Part shown: piece after piece, positions 19,768 through 27,864 of the stretch
Layout: each line of letters opens with the position of its first letter
How positions within the stretch are numbered: position 1 is the stretch's first letter
From: Gammaproteobacteria bacterium
Lineage (GTDB): Bacteria > Pseudomonadota > Gammaproteobacteria > Thiohalomonadales > Thiohalomonadaceae
DNA: 64,000 nt
Direction of reading: 5' to 3'
NCBI GenBank assembly: GCA_026196575.1
Contig: JAPHSX010000010.1
Span: 27,011-91,010 of the forward strand
Notes under the pieces: generated by a model
Databases searched by the model: none
What the model was told of the DNA's origin: nothing
Seen by the model: the letters and a program-made list of their open reading frames with translations, nothing else
Program-made: the position numbers and the translations under genes

Positions 19768-21642
19768 TTACGCCACCGCGCCTCTATTTCGTCCCCAGAG
19801 CAGCCATGCGGTAAGTGCCACCATCACCCCCTGCACCAGCAGCCCCTGCACGCTGTCCGAGAAACCAATCGCGCCAATTAACGGCAGATGCAGTGGGTCG
19901 TAGGGAATATTGCCCGCCTCCTGCAGTGCGCCAATTCCCTTGCCGGCAAAGATCACGGCGAGCAGGAAGAGGAAGGCACCGGTCACGGCGAAGAACTGGC
20001 GCAGCGGCAGGCGGGTGCTGTAGCGCAGGATGAACCAGCCCAGGATCAGCAGGATGACGGCGGCGCTGACCATGCCGCCGAGCATCATGCCATGGCCGGC
20101 GCTATCGCTCTGTACCCAGATCGCCTGGTAGAAGAGGATGGTCTCGAACATCTCGCGGTAGACACTGATAAAGGCCAGCCCCGTCATCGACCACAGGGTG
20201 GTGCCCTTTAATGCCTTGCCTGCGCTGCCCTCGATAAATTGTTGCCACGCCCGGTTGCTGGTCTTGCCGTGCATCCAGAAACCGACATAGAAGAGGATGC
20301 CGGCGGCGGCGAGGGCGGCAATGCCCTCGGTCACCTCGCGCATCGCCCCGCTAATGGTGAAGAGGCTGACCGAGGCCCACCAGGTGACGCCACCGGCAAT
20401 GATGGCGGCGATCCAGCCGGCGTGCAGGTAGGGCAGGGTGTCGCGGCGCCCGGTTTTGATGAGAAAGGCGATGAGGGCGGCGAGCACCAGGATCGCCTCC
20501 AGACCCTCGCGCAGCAGGATCACCAGGGCGCTGGTAAAGGCGCCCCAGCTGGAGAGTCCCTGTTGTGCCATTACCTCTTCGGCCTGAGCCAGCATGACGT
20601 CGAGCTCTTGCTGTTGCTCGCTCACTTGCGCCAGCGGGGCGCCGTTGCGCAGCAGGTTACGGTAGGCGGCCATCCGCCCCTCTATCCTCTTGCTGAGCGC
20701 CGCATCCTTGACCCCAAGGCTAGACTCCGCGATCTCGAACCCCTCCAGGTAGGCAGTCACCGCCAGCTGTTGGGCCTCACTGGGCGCGCCCTGGCTGTAG
20801 CGGCTGACGCTTTGCGACAACAGGGTGCGGGCGAGGGTGAGCGGATCACTGTTCTTGGCGAAGAGGCTTGCCGGATTGCGGCGCAGTGAGGCCATTGCCG
20901 CAGCGCCGTCCTCACCATACTGGGAGTGCGATTCAGCCAGGGTCGTGGTGGTGAGTTGTTGCAACGTTGCAATGGGGGTGGTGCCGATGTCCATCACGCC
21001 CTTTGCGGCGGCAGGGTAGGCAAGAGTGCCGACATAGAAGGCGAGTGACCAGCGTTCATGGTCGCTGAGCTGGCTGTAGGGACCCATCGCGGTCTCACTG
21101 ACCCCGAGGGTGATAGTGTTGTAGAGGCCGAACAGACTGCGCTGGGAGGCGCGCTCCAAATCGAGAAAATTGGTGGGGGCGGGCTCCAGGCCGTTGGCGG
21201 CGGGACCGTCACCCATACCGCCCACACCGTGACAGGCGGCACAGTTACTGCTGTAGAGCTGTTTGGCGAGGGTGGTGTCGGGTTGTTGCACAGGCACGGC
21301 GACTACTTCATAGCTGCTCATCACGCGGCCACGCATGCTGCCGGTGATGGCGGCAATGTCGGCGGGGGGGCGCTTACCTTCGATGGCCACCTTGAGTGCG
21401 ACAGCCTCCTGTTGCAGTGTGGCCTTGGCCTCGTGCCAGGGAAGCGCCTTGAGGGTGGTGGCAACGGCCCCGGCAAATTCGCGCATCTCCGCATACTCGG
21501 CGGCGTTTACCACCTCGCCCTCTGCCACGGCCTCGGCATAGTCGACCCCGACATAGTCGAGCAGCTGCAGCAGCTGTTGTCTCTCCCCGGCGAAGGCGAC
21601 GGGGGTGATTAATAGGCACAGACTCAGGAGTAACTGTCTCAT
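19768..21642 (-). CDS. Cytochrome c / FTR1-family iron permease fusion
   Basis: 624 residues from ATG 21642; the frame is open further upstream into the tRNA gene but only this start gives a signal peptide (1-18, ending AFA). Domains: N-terminal helical region, a class I cytochrome c haem site CAACH (134-138) with possible axial Met in ETAMGPY (186), a helical region (about 225-360), then the FTR1 permease with seven or so membrane helices and the two iron-binding motifs REGLE (378-382) and REMFE (496-500). It is predicted to move iron across the inner membrane with an attached redox domain. A Fur-type site overlaps its promoter, so iron repression is likely. Confidence 0.9.
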   Translation of the reverse strand: MRQLLLSLCLLITPVAFAGERQQLLQLLDYVGVDYAEAVAEGEVVNAAEYAEMREFAGAVATTLKALPWHEAKATLQQEAVALKVAIEGKRPPADIAAITGSMRGRVMSSYEVVAVPVQQPDTTLAKQLYSSNCAACHGVGGMGDGPAANGLEPAPTNFLDLERASQRSLFGLYNTITLGVSETAMGPYSQLSDHERWSLAFYVGTLAYPAAAKGVMDIGTTPIATLQQLTTTTLAESHSQYGEDGAAAMASLRRNPASLFAKNSDPLTLARTLLSQSVSRYSQGAPSEAQQLAVTAYLEGFEIAESSLGVKDAALSKRIEGRMAAYRNLLRNGAPLAQVSEQQQELDVMLAQAEEVMAQQGLSSWGAFTSALVILLREGLEAILVLAALIAFLIKTGRRDTLPYLHAGWIAAIIAGGVTWWASVSLFTISGAMREVTEGIAALAAAGILFYVGFWMHGKTSNRAWQQFIEGSAGKALKGTTLWSMTGLAFISVYREMFETILFYQAIWVQSDSAGHGMMLGGMVSAAVILLILGWFILRYSTRLPLRQFFAVTGAFLFLLAVIFAGKGIGALQEAGNIPYDPLHLPLIGAIGFSDSVQGLLVQGVMVALTAWLLWGRNRGAVA

Positions 21643-21676
21643 CGGTGGGGGCTCCGCAATTGATGTGTGTTGCAAA

Positions 21677-21691
21677 TGATAATAATTTGCA
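21677..21691 (-). promoter_or_regulatory. Fur box candidate over the iron permease promoter
   Basis: TGATAAT-A-ATTTGCA matches the 7-1-7 Fur consensus perfectly in the left half and at 5 of 7 in the right half. It lies within a larger palindrome (TTGCAAAT...ATTTGCAA, 21670-21692) and covers the -10 box. Confidence 0.7.
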
Positions 21692-21707
21692 ATCACAAAA
21701 ACATCAA
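21679..21707 (-). promoter_or_regulatory. Sigma-70 promoter of the iron permease gene
   Basis: Read on the minus strand: TTGATG (21707-21702), 17-base spacer, TATTAT (21684-21679). The start codon is 37 bases downstream of the -10. Confidence 0.75.
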
Positions 21708-21714
21708 GGGGAAG

Positions 21715-21731
21715 ATGTACTTCTTGTACAT
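21715..21731. repeat. Inverted repeat ATGTAC-N5-GTACAT upstream of the iron permease promoter
   Basis: A perfect 6+5+6 palindrome placed just upstream of the -35 box. It could be a second operator; no protein is assigned. Confidence 0.4.
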
Positions 21732-21772
21732 GTCGCTGGCAGTTTGTGGGTGAGGGGGATCTGGCGGAAATG

Positions 21773-21800
21773 AAAAAGCCCCGCTCAAAGAGCGGGGCTT
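21773..21800 (-). terminator. Intrinsic terminator of the tRNA-Leu gene
   Basis: Perfect 9-bp stem GCCCCGCTC (21778-21786) / GAGCGGGGC (21790-21798), three-base loop, followed on the minus strand by T5 (21777-21773). Confidence 0.92.
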
Positions 21801-21806
21801 TTGGAT

Positions 21807-21893
21807 TGGTGCCGAGGAGAAGACTCGAACTTCCACTGGGTTTCCCCAACTAGCACCTGAAGCTAGCGTGTCTACCAATTTCACCACCTCGGC
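21807..21893 (-). tRNA. tRNA-Leu (anticodon CAG)
   Basis: 87 nt on the minus strand with encoded CCA. Acceptor arm GCCGAGG...CCTCGGC, D-arm with AAATTGGTAGAC, anticodon stem CTAGC/GCTAG enclosing TTCAGGT (anticodon CAG), a long variable arm typical of class II tRNA, and T-loop GTTCGAGTC. It reads CUG codons. It has its own promoter and terminator and stands alone between rnr and the iron permease. Confidence 0.96.
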
Positions 21894-21928
21894 AGGTCTC
21901 ACTGGCGTTGCGGCCCGAGAGGAGGCGA

Positions 21929-21957
21929 ACTTTACAGCGCCTTTTGTCCCTTGTCAA
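21929..21957 (-). promoter_or_regulatory. Promoter of tRNA-Leu
   Basis: Minus strand: perfect TTGACA (21957-21952), 17-base spacer, TAAAGT (21934-21929), about 35 bases before the mature 5' end. Confidence 0.8.
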
Positions 21958-22047
21958 CGCTGTGTGAAAGGGTTGCCGCAATTTTTTTCCTATTCGGTTA
22001 GAATAGCCCGCTTGATAACGCCCGACCGGGCTCAGGAACGAGAGTAG

Positions 22048-24288
22048 ATGCCAAAGCACGTAGCAGAAAAAGACCCACATCAGGCGCGCGAAGCGCAGAA
22101 ATATGACAACCCTATCCCCAGCCGTGAGTTCATCATGGAGCTGCTGGCGAAGGCCGGGCAGCCGATGTATCGCGATGATATCGCCGCAGCGCTGGGGATG
22201 GAGAGCGAGGAGCAGCTGGAGGCGTTGCGCCGCCGCCTGCGGGCGATGGAGCGTGACGGCCAGCTGCTGTTTAACCGTCGTGGCGGTTTTGGCCTGGTCA
22301 GTAAGATGGACCTGGTGCGTGGGCGGGTGATTGGCCATGCCGACGAATTCGGTTTTCTGGTGCCGGACGATGGTGGCGACGATCTGTTTCTCTCTGCCCG
22401 CGAGATGCACAACTGTCTGCACGGTGACCGGGTGGTGGCGCGGGTCTCTGGTGTCGACCGCCGTGGCCGTCGTGAGGGGGCCATTGTCGAGGTGCTGGAG
22501 CATGCCAACAAGCACGTGGCGGGCAGTTACTTTATTGATCAGGGCGTCGGCTATGTGATCGCCGACAACAAGCGCATCAATCAGGACATTCTGGTGCCCA
22601 GTGGTCAGGAGATGGGGGCGGTCAACGGCCAGCTGGTGGTGGTGGAGATCGTCGAGTACCCCACCGCGCGCCGCCAGGCCACTGGCAAGATCATCGAGAT
22701 CCTGGGCGACCATATGGCGCCGGGGTTGGAGATCGATGTGGCGATTCGTGCCCACGATCTGCCGATGGAGTGGTCGGCACCGGTCCGCGAGATGGTGGCG
22801 GCACTGCCCACCGGGGTGCCGGATGAGGCGAAGGCAGGGCGTACCGACCTGCGCGCGATGCCGCTGGTGACCATCGATGGCGAAGATTCGATGGACTTCG
22901 ATGACGCGGTCTACTGTGAGCCGAGCGCGGATGGCGGCTGGCGCCTGGTGGTGGCCATTGCCGATGTCTCGCACTATGTGGCGCCCGGCACGACGCTGGA
23001 TGAGGAGGCGCGTGAGCGCGGTAACTCGGTTTATTTCCCCGGCCGCGTACTGCCGATGCTGCCCGAGGAGCTCTCCAACGGCCTCTGCTCGATCAATCCC
23101 GCTGTCGACCGTCTCTGCATGGTCTGCGACATGGATATCAGCAAGAAGGGCAAGCTGCACGAGTACCGCTTCTACCAGGCGGTGATGCGCTCCCACGCCC
23201 GCATGACCTACAACAAGGTGAATGCCATCGTGGTGGAACGCGACGGTGAGCTGTGCCGCGAGTACGATGCCGTCCGGCCTCATCTGGAGAATCTCTATAC
23301 CCTGTTCAAGCTGCTGCACCGGCGGCGTGAAGAGCGCGGCGCCATCGATTTCGAGACCACCGAGACGCGTGTTGTCTTTGGCGAGGGCAAGAAGATCGAC
23401 CGCATCGTGGCCACCGAGCGCAATGATGCCCACCGCCTGATCGAGGAGTGCATGCTGATGGCCAATGTGGCTACTGCCAGGTTCCTCAGCAAGGCGAAGA
23501 TCCCCGCCCTCTACCGTGACCATGACCGGCCCAACAGCGAGAAACTGACCGCACTGCGTGAGTTTCTCAGTGAGTTGGGACTCGACCTCAAGGGGGGGGA
23601 TGAGCCGGCGGCGGCCGATTACGGCGAGCTGCTGGCAAGCATCAAGGGGCGTCCGGACGCCCACCTGATTCAGACGGTGATGCTGCGTAGCATGCAGCGG
23701 GCCGTATATAGTCCCGACAACAAGGGCCATTTCGGCCTGGCCTTTGATGCCTATGCCCACTTTACCTCGCCCATTCGTCGTTATCCCGACCTGCTGGTAC
23801 ACCGCGCCATCCGCCATGTGATCTCCGGCAAGCCGGTGGAGGAGTTCCGCTACAGCCACGACGATATGGTGCTGCTTGGTGAGCACTGCTCAATGACCGA
23901 GCGGCGTGCCGACGAGGCGACCCGCGATGCGATGGATTGGCTCAAGTGCGAGTTCATGCTCGACAAGGTGGGCGAGAGGTTCGAGGGGGTGATCTCCAGC
24001 GTTACCGGCTTTGGCATCTTTGTTGAATTGAAGGATATCTACGTCGAGGGGCTGGTTCACGTCTCCAGCTTCAAGAACGACTACTACCACTTCGACCCCG
24101 CCCACCACCGTCTGGTGGGTGAGCGCAGCCGCAAGATCTATCGTCTGGGTGACAGCGTCGAGGTGCTGGTTGCCCGCGTTGACCTGGATGACAAGAAGAT
24201 CGACTTTGATTTGATGCAGGAGGAGGTTGCCGCCCCCCCGCCGGAGGAGAAACCGCGCAAGCCGAAGCGTCGCAGCAAGAAGCGATGA
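22048..24288 (+). CDS. rnr: Ribonuclease R
   Basis: 746 residues: N-terminal winged helix (about 25-85), two cold-shock domains, the RNB catalytic domain with the acidic cluster DSMDFDDA (about residues 276-283) and HFTSPIRRYPDLLVHR, an S1 domain (about 640-725) and a Lys/Arg-rich tail. RNase R is a 3'-5' exonuclease that degrades structured RNA. ATG with AGGAACGAGAG upstream. The stop overlaps the rlmB start (ATGA). Confidence 0.97.
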   Translation: MPKHVAEKDPHQAREAQKYDNPIPSREFIMELLAKAGQPMYRDDIAAALGMESEEQLEALRRRLRAMERDGQLLFNRRGGFGLVSKMDLVRGRVIGHADEFGFLVPDDGGDDLFLSAREMHNCLHGDRVVARVSGVDRRGRREGAIVEVLEHANKHVAGSYFIDQGVGYVIADNKRINQDILVPSGQEMGAVNGQLVVVEIVEYPTARRQATGKIIEILGDHMAPGLEIDVAIRAHDLPMEWSAPVREMVAALPTGVPDEAKAGRTDLRAMPLVTIDGEDSMDFDDAVYCEPSADGGWRLVVAIADVSHYVAPGTTLDEEARERGNSVYFPGRVLPMLPEELSNGLCSINPAVDRLCMVCDMDISKKGKLHEYRFYQAVMRSHARMTYNKVNAIVVERDGELCREYDAVRPHLENLYTLFKLLHRRREERGAIDFETTETRVVFGEGKKIDRIVATERNDAHRLIEECMLMANVATARFLSKAKIPALYRDHDRPNSEKLTALREFLSELGLDLKGGDEPAAADYGELLASIKGRPDAHLIQTVMLRSMQRAVYSPDNKGHFGLAFDAYAHFTSPIRRYPDLLVHRAIRHVISGKPVEEFRYSHDDMVLLGEHCSMTERRADEATRDAMDWLKCEFMLDKVGERFEGVISSVTGFGIFVELKDIYVEGLVHVSSFKNDYYHFDPAHHRLVGERSRKIYRLGDSVEVLVARVDLDDKKIDFDLMQEEVAAPPPEEKPRKPKRRSKKR

Positions 24289-25046
24289 GTGGCGGTGCCC
24301 TGATCTTCGGCCTGCATGCGGTGGAGGCGGCGCTGCAGCAGGATGGCGTGACCATCGAGCAGTTGTGGTGCGACAAACAGCGCCACGACAAGCGATTGCA
24401 CGGCCTGCTGCATCTGGCGGCGAAAAAGGGGCTCAGGCCGCAACCCCTGAACCGGGCCGAGCTGGATAAAATGGCCCCCGGCGGCAAACATCAGGGTATT
24501 GTTGCCCAGCTGGCACAGCTCTCGGCGGCCAGCGCCGCCGTTCGCAATGAGACCTTTCTCGAGCAGCTCCTCACCGATCTCGAGGACCCACCCTTCCTGC
24601 TGGTGCTTGATGGTGTTACCGATCCCCACAACCTTGGTGCCTGTCTGCGCAGTGCCGACGCAGCCGGGGTACACGCCGTGATCGCGCCGCGTGATCGCGC
24701 CTGCAGCCTCACCCCGGTGGTGCAGAAGGTGGCCTGTGGCGCGGCACAGACGGTGCCCTTCGTGCAGGTGACCAACCTCGCCCGTACCCTCAGAACGCTG
24801 CGCGATGCCGGGGTATGGGTGGTCGGCACGGCACTGGAGGAGGGGGCGGTGTCGCTCTATGAGCGGGATCTGAAGGGACCGCTGGCGCTGGTGCTGGGGG
24901 CCGAGGGCAAGGGGATCCGCCGCCTTACCCGTGAACACTGCGATGATCTTGTCTACATCCCGATGGCCGGCACGGTGCAGAGCCTCAATGTCTCGGTGGC
25001 CACCGGGATCTGCCTGTTCGAGGCGCTGCGCCAACGCAGCCTCTGA
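24285..25046 (+). CDS. rlmB: 23S rRNA (guanosine-2'-O-)-methyltransferase RlmB
   Basis: 253 residues of the SpoU family: an N-terminal substrate-binding domain (about 1-75) and the knotted methyltransferase with DPHNLGA, VLGAEGKG and MAGTVQSLNVSVA-type motifs. It methylates G2251 in the P-loop of 23S rRNA. ATGA overlap with rnr shows coupling. Confidence 0.96.
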   Translation: MSGGALIFGLHAVEAALQQDGVTIEQLWCDKQRHDKRLHGLLHLAAKKGLRPQPLNRAELDKMAPGGKHQGIVAQLAQLSAASAAVRNETFLEQLLTDLEDPPFLLVLDGVTDPHNLGACLRSADAAGVHAVIAPRDRACSLTPVVQKVACGAAQTVPFVQVTNLARTLRTLRDAGVWVVGTALEEGAVSLYERDLKGPLALVLGAEGKGIRRLTREHCDDLVYIPMAGTVQSLNVSVATGICLFEALRQRSL

Positions 25047-25118
25047 ACGGCAGCGGTTTGCTGTGTTGCGGGGGGCGGGCTGGCTACCCGCCAGGGCATT
25101 AACCCGGATGTTTCACGA

Positions 25119-25147
25119 TTGCACCCTGTTGCCGCTTCCAGTAGAAT
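25119..25147 (+). promoter_or_regulatory. Promoter of the rpsF-priB-rpsR operon
   Basis: TTGCAC (25119-25124), 17-base spacer, TAGAAT (25142-25147), leaving an untranslated leader of about 90 bases before rpsF. Confidence 0.7.
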
Positions 25148-25199
25148 GCGCCCTCCTCGCTGGGTCTGACCGGCCGGGGAGACAAATCGATAACTCCTT

Positions 25200-25240
25200 G
25201 CTCTGAACACTGGGTTCAGGGCTGCACAAACCGTAAGGAG
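25200..25240 (+). promoter_or_regulatory. Structured rpsF leader, possible S6:S18 autoregulatory element
   Basis: A 9-bp hairpin (25200-25208 with 25214-25222, loop ACTGG) is followed by a CCG (25231-25233) and the ribosome-binding site AAGGAG (25235-25240). Published rpsF leader elements that bind the S6:S18 complex have a hairpin with a conserved CCG near the start. Assignment here is by that resemblance only. Confidence 0.45.
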
Positions 25241-25246
25241 CTTTTA

Positions 25247-25660
25247 ATGAAGCACTACGAAATCGTGTTTCTGGTCCATCCTGACCAGAGTGAGCAGGTT
25301 CCGGCCATGATCGAGCGCTATCGCGCCAGCATCGAAGGCCACGGTGGCAGCATTCACCGTCTGGAAGATTGGGGCCGCCGTCAGTTAGCCTATCCCATCA
25401 ACAAAATCCACAAGGCCCACTACGTGCTGATGAACGTGGAGTGCGGCAAAGACGCACTGCAGGAGCTGGAGTCCGCCTTCCGCTTCAACGATGCGGTGAT
25501 CCGTAACCTCGTGCTGAGCATGAAAGAGGCGGTCACCGAGCCCTCTCCTCTGGTCAGGGCCAAGGATGAGCGGCGTGAAGAGTCTGCCGCCGAGAGCGAT
25601 GCTCCTGCGGCGCAAGCCGAGGTTGCAGGGGACGAAGAGGGTGCCGCTGACGCCGAGTGA
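25247..25660 (+). CDS. rpsF: Small ribosomal subunit protein bS6
   Basis: 137 residues: the S6 ferredoxin-like core (1-95, [16 protein letters not shown] at the start) plus a charged Glu/Ala-rich C-terminal tail of about 35 residues. Pairs with S18 in the 30S platform. First gene of the operon with priB, rpsR and probably rplI. AAGGAG six bases before ATG. Confidence 0.98.
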   Translation: MKHYEIVFLVHPDQSEQVPAMIERYRASIEGHGGSIHRLEDWGRRQLAYPINKIHKAHYVLMNVECGKDALQELESAFRFNDAVIRNLVLSMKEAVTEPSPLVRAKDERREESAAESDAPAAQAEVAGDEEGAADAE

Positions 25661-25673
25661 GTGAGGCGACGCG

Positions 25674-25976
25674 ATGGATAACCGTCTGGTGATTAGCGGT
25701 ACTCTGGGCAAACCGCCCGAGACCCGCACCAGCCCGGCAGGTATCCCCATCACGCGCTTTACCCTGCGTCATGAGTCGATACAGCAGGAGGCCGGCATGC
25801 CAAGACAGGTGATCTGCACGATCGCCGTCATTGCAAGCGGAGTCGAGTTGCTGGAACGCTCCAAGGCACTACAGAGTGGCCAACAGCTAAGGATTTGCGG
25901 TTTTCTCAGTCGGGCGAATAACCGCCAGGGTGAGAACAGACTGATTCTCCATGCGGAGCGGATTGAACCCCTCTGA
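25674..25976 (+). CDS. priB: Primosomal replication protein PriB
   Basis: 100 residues with a single OB fold (NRLVISGTLGKPPETRTSPAG at the start), a single-strand DNA-binding dimer that works with PriA and DnaT in replication restart. The rpsF-priB-rpsR-rplI order is typical of beta- and gammaproteobacteria. Confidence 0.95.
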   Translation: MDNRLVISGTLGKPPETRTSPAGIPITRFTLRHESIQQEAGMPRQVICTIAVIASGVELLERSKALQSGQQLRICGFLSRANNRQGENRLILHAERIEPL

Positions 25977-26028
25977 TGTGGGTCGAAGATTAAATTGATG
26001 TACTAACAGGATTGATGAGGAGACCGAA

Positions 26029-26256
26029 ATGGCCCGTTATTTCCGTCGTAAAAAGTTTTGCCGCTTCACCGCTGACGGTGTGGTTCAGATTGATTACAAG
26101 GATCTGGTGACCCTGAAAAACTATGTGACCGAGTCCGGTAAGATTGTTCCCAGCCGTATCACCGGCACCAAGGCCAGATATCAGCGTCAGCTGTCGACCG
26201 CGGTTAAACGCGCTCGCTTTCTGGCACTGTTGCCTTACAGTGATTCGCATCAGTAG
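26029..26256 (+). CDS. rpsR: Small ribosomal subunit protein bS18
   Basis: 75 residues beginning [13 protein letters not shown] and containing [18 protein letters not shown], diagnostic of S18. Binds next to S6 on the 30S platform. SD GATGAGG-type sequence nine bases upstream. Confidence 0.98.
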   Translation: MARYFRRKKFCRFTADGVVQIDYKDLVTLKNYVTESGKIVPSRITGTKARYQRQLSTAVKRARFLALLPYSDSHQ

Positions 26257-26283
26257 AAGATCGTAGCGCTGGCGAAGTAGGCG

Positions 26284-27216
26284 ATGCGGTTTCTTGCCGC
26301 CTATCTGCTCAAGGGGCGGGCGCCGGCGGTACTGGTGACAGCGGTGATGGCCATACTGGCCCTGCTGCTGCCACCACTCAGTTATTTTAGTGGCGCGAGC
26401 GTGGCCCTGGTCACCTTGCATCTGGGGGTGCGGGCGGGGCTTGAGCTCAGCCTGCTCGCCACCTTGGCGGTAACCGTGCTGATGGTGGTGCTGCAACTGC
26501 CGCCGCAGCTCGGCGGGGTGTTTCTGCTGGTGCTGTGGTTACCGGTGTGGGTGCTGGCGGCAAATTTGCGCCGCACCGCCGCACCCGCCCGCAGCATCGT
26601 GCTGGCGCTGCTGTTCGGGGGCGTGTTGTTACTGGGTTTCTACCTGGTGAACGACGCCCCGACCCAGTGGTGGCTGGCGCTGCTACAGGAGTTGCTGGCG
26701 CCGATGTTGCAGCAGATCCCCGAGGCGGAGTTGCCGCAGATCGAGGCCAACCTGCTCGAACTGGCAGCGCGAATGAGCGGGGTGATGGCGGCAGGGATGG
26801 TGGCCAGCCTGCTCGGCTGTCTGTTCCTCGGGCGCTGGTGGCAGGCGGTGCAGTTTAATCCCGGTGGTTTTGGCGACGAGTTTCGCCGCCTGCGGCTGGG
26901 GCAGACGCTGGGTGCCGCCGTGCTCTCTCTTGCCGCCCTTCATCTGTTGTGGCAACTGGGGGGTGGGGATGCGGTCGGGTTGTTGCGTGACCTGCTGGTG
27001 CTGCTTCAGGTCGGGTTCGCCCTGCAGGGCGTTGCCGTGGCACATGCCCTGGTGCATCGGAAAAGGCGACATAAGGGGTGGTTGATTGCGATGTACGTTG
27101 CGCTGCTCCTGTTGACGGGGCCGGCGGTGTTGTTGCTGGCCGTGGCCGGTGTACTGGATAACTGGTTCGATTTTCGAGGCAAGTCCGGTTACGGCAAGCA
27201 GGGTGATATTGGGTGA
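26284..27216 (+). CDS. DUF2232 (YybS-like) membrane protein
   Basis: 310 residues with about eight hydrophobic helices and few charged loops. A DUF2232 membrane protein between rpsR and rplI is common in gammaproteobacteria; the function is unknown. The start ATG 26284 lies 27 bases after rpsR and rplI follows after 54 bases, so it belongs to the ribosomal operon. Inner-membrane location is predicted from hydropathy. Confidence 0.82.
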   Translation: MRFLAAYLLKGRAPAVLVTAVMAILALLLPPLSYFSGASVALVTLHLGVRAGLELSLLATLAVTVLMVVLQLPPQLGGVFLLVLWLPVWVLAANLRRTAAPARSIVLALLFGGVLLLGFYLVNDAPTQWWLALLQELLAPMLQQIPEAELPQIEANLLELAARMSGVMAAGMVASLLGCLFLGRWWQAVQFNPGGFGDEFRRLRLGQTLGAAVLSLAALHLLWQLGGGDAVGLLRDLLVLLQVGFALQGVAVAHALVHRKRRHKGWLIAMYVALLLLTGPAVLLLAVAGVLDNWFDFRGKSGYGKQGDIG

Positions 27217-27270
27217 TGTCCACATCTGGTGTGGATAACGGTTGATGATTATTAAGTTGAGGTGGTTAAG

Positions 27271-27720
27271 ATGGAAGTGATTCTATTGGAGAAGGTTCGC
27301 AATCTGGGTAACCTGGGCGAGCAGATTAAGGTGAAATCCGGTTACGGTCGTAATTTTCTCATTCCGCAGGGCAAGGCGGTGATGGCCAGCAAGGAGAATA
27401 TTGCCAAGTTTGATGAGCGTCGTGCGGAGCTGGAAGCGAAGGCCGCCGAGCAGCTGGCCGCCGCCGAGGGCCGTGCGGCCAGGCTGGCCGAGCTGGCAAC
27501 CGTCACCATTGCCTCCAAGGCCGGTGAAGAGGGCAAGCTGTTTGGCTCTATTGCCGCCGGTGATATTGCCGAGGCGATCACTGCCGCCGGGGTGGCGGTT
27601 GCCAAGAGCGAGGTCAAGCTGCCGGAGGGTTCACTGCGCCAGACCGGCGCCTTCGAGCTGATGCTACAGCTGCACACCGATGTCAGCCAGGGCATTACCG
27701 TTGAGGTTGTTGCCGAGTAA
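27271..27720 (+). CDS. rplI: Large ribosomal subunit protein bL9
   Basis: 149 residues from ATG 27271 with GAGGTGG upstream (a GTG at 27262 is in frame but not family-like). N-terminal domain [16 protein letters not shown], long central helix, C-terminal domain ending VEVVAE. Binds 23S rRNA at the L1 stalk base. A strong terminator follows. Confidence 0.97.
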   Translation: MEVILLEKVRNLGNLGEQIKVKSGYGRNFLIPQGKAVMASKENIAKFDERRAELEAKAAEQLAAAEGRAARLAELATVTIASKAGEEGKLFGSIAAGDIAEAITAAGVAVAKSEVKLPEGSLRQTGAFELMLQLHTDVSQGITVEVVAE

Positions 27721-27742
27721 CATCGTGGCCTGTTGTGCCCCT

Positions 27743-27781
27743 GCCGCGCCGTCGTTACAACGACGGCGCGGCATGTTTTTT
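27743..27781 (+). terminator. Intrinsic terminator after rplI
   Basis: Perfect 13-bp stem (27743-27755 with 27760-27772), loop TACA, followed by ATG and a T6-7 run. It ends the rpsF-rplI operon. Confidence 0.92.
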
Positions 27782-27864
27782 GCGCCCTTCCCCGGAACTC
27801 CTGACTGCGGCATGCTCAGCGGCGGATACCAAATCGTCTCCTCTCATGCGGGTAATAGTGACTG

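Noticed and set aside
21643..21849. Upstream extension of the iron permease into the tRNA gene
   Set aside because: It would run through the promoter, Fur site, terminator and tRNA-Leu, and hide the signal peptide.
21850..23886. Long open frame (678 codons) antisense to rnr
   Set aside because: GC-rich shadow of a real gene: His/Gln-rich composition, no motifs, and it crosses the tRNA.
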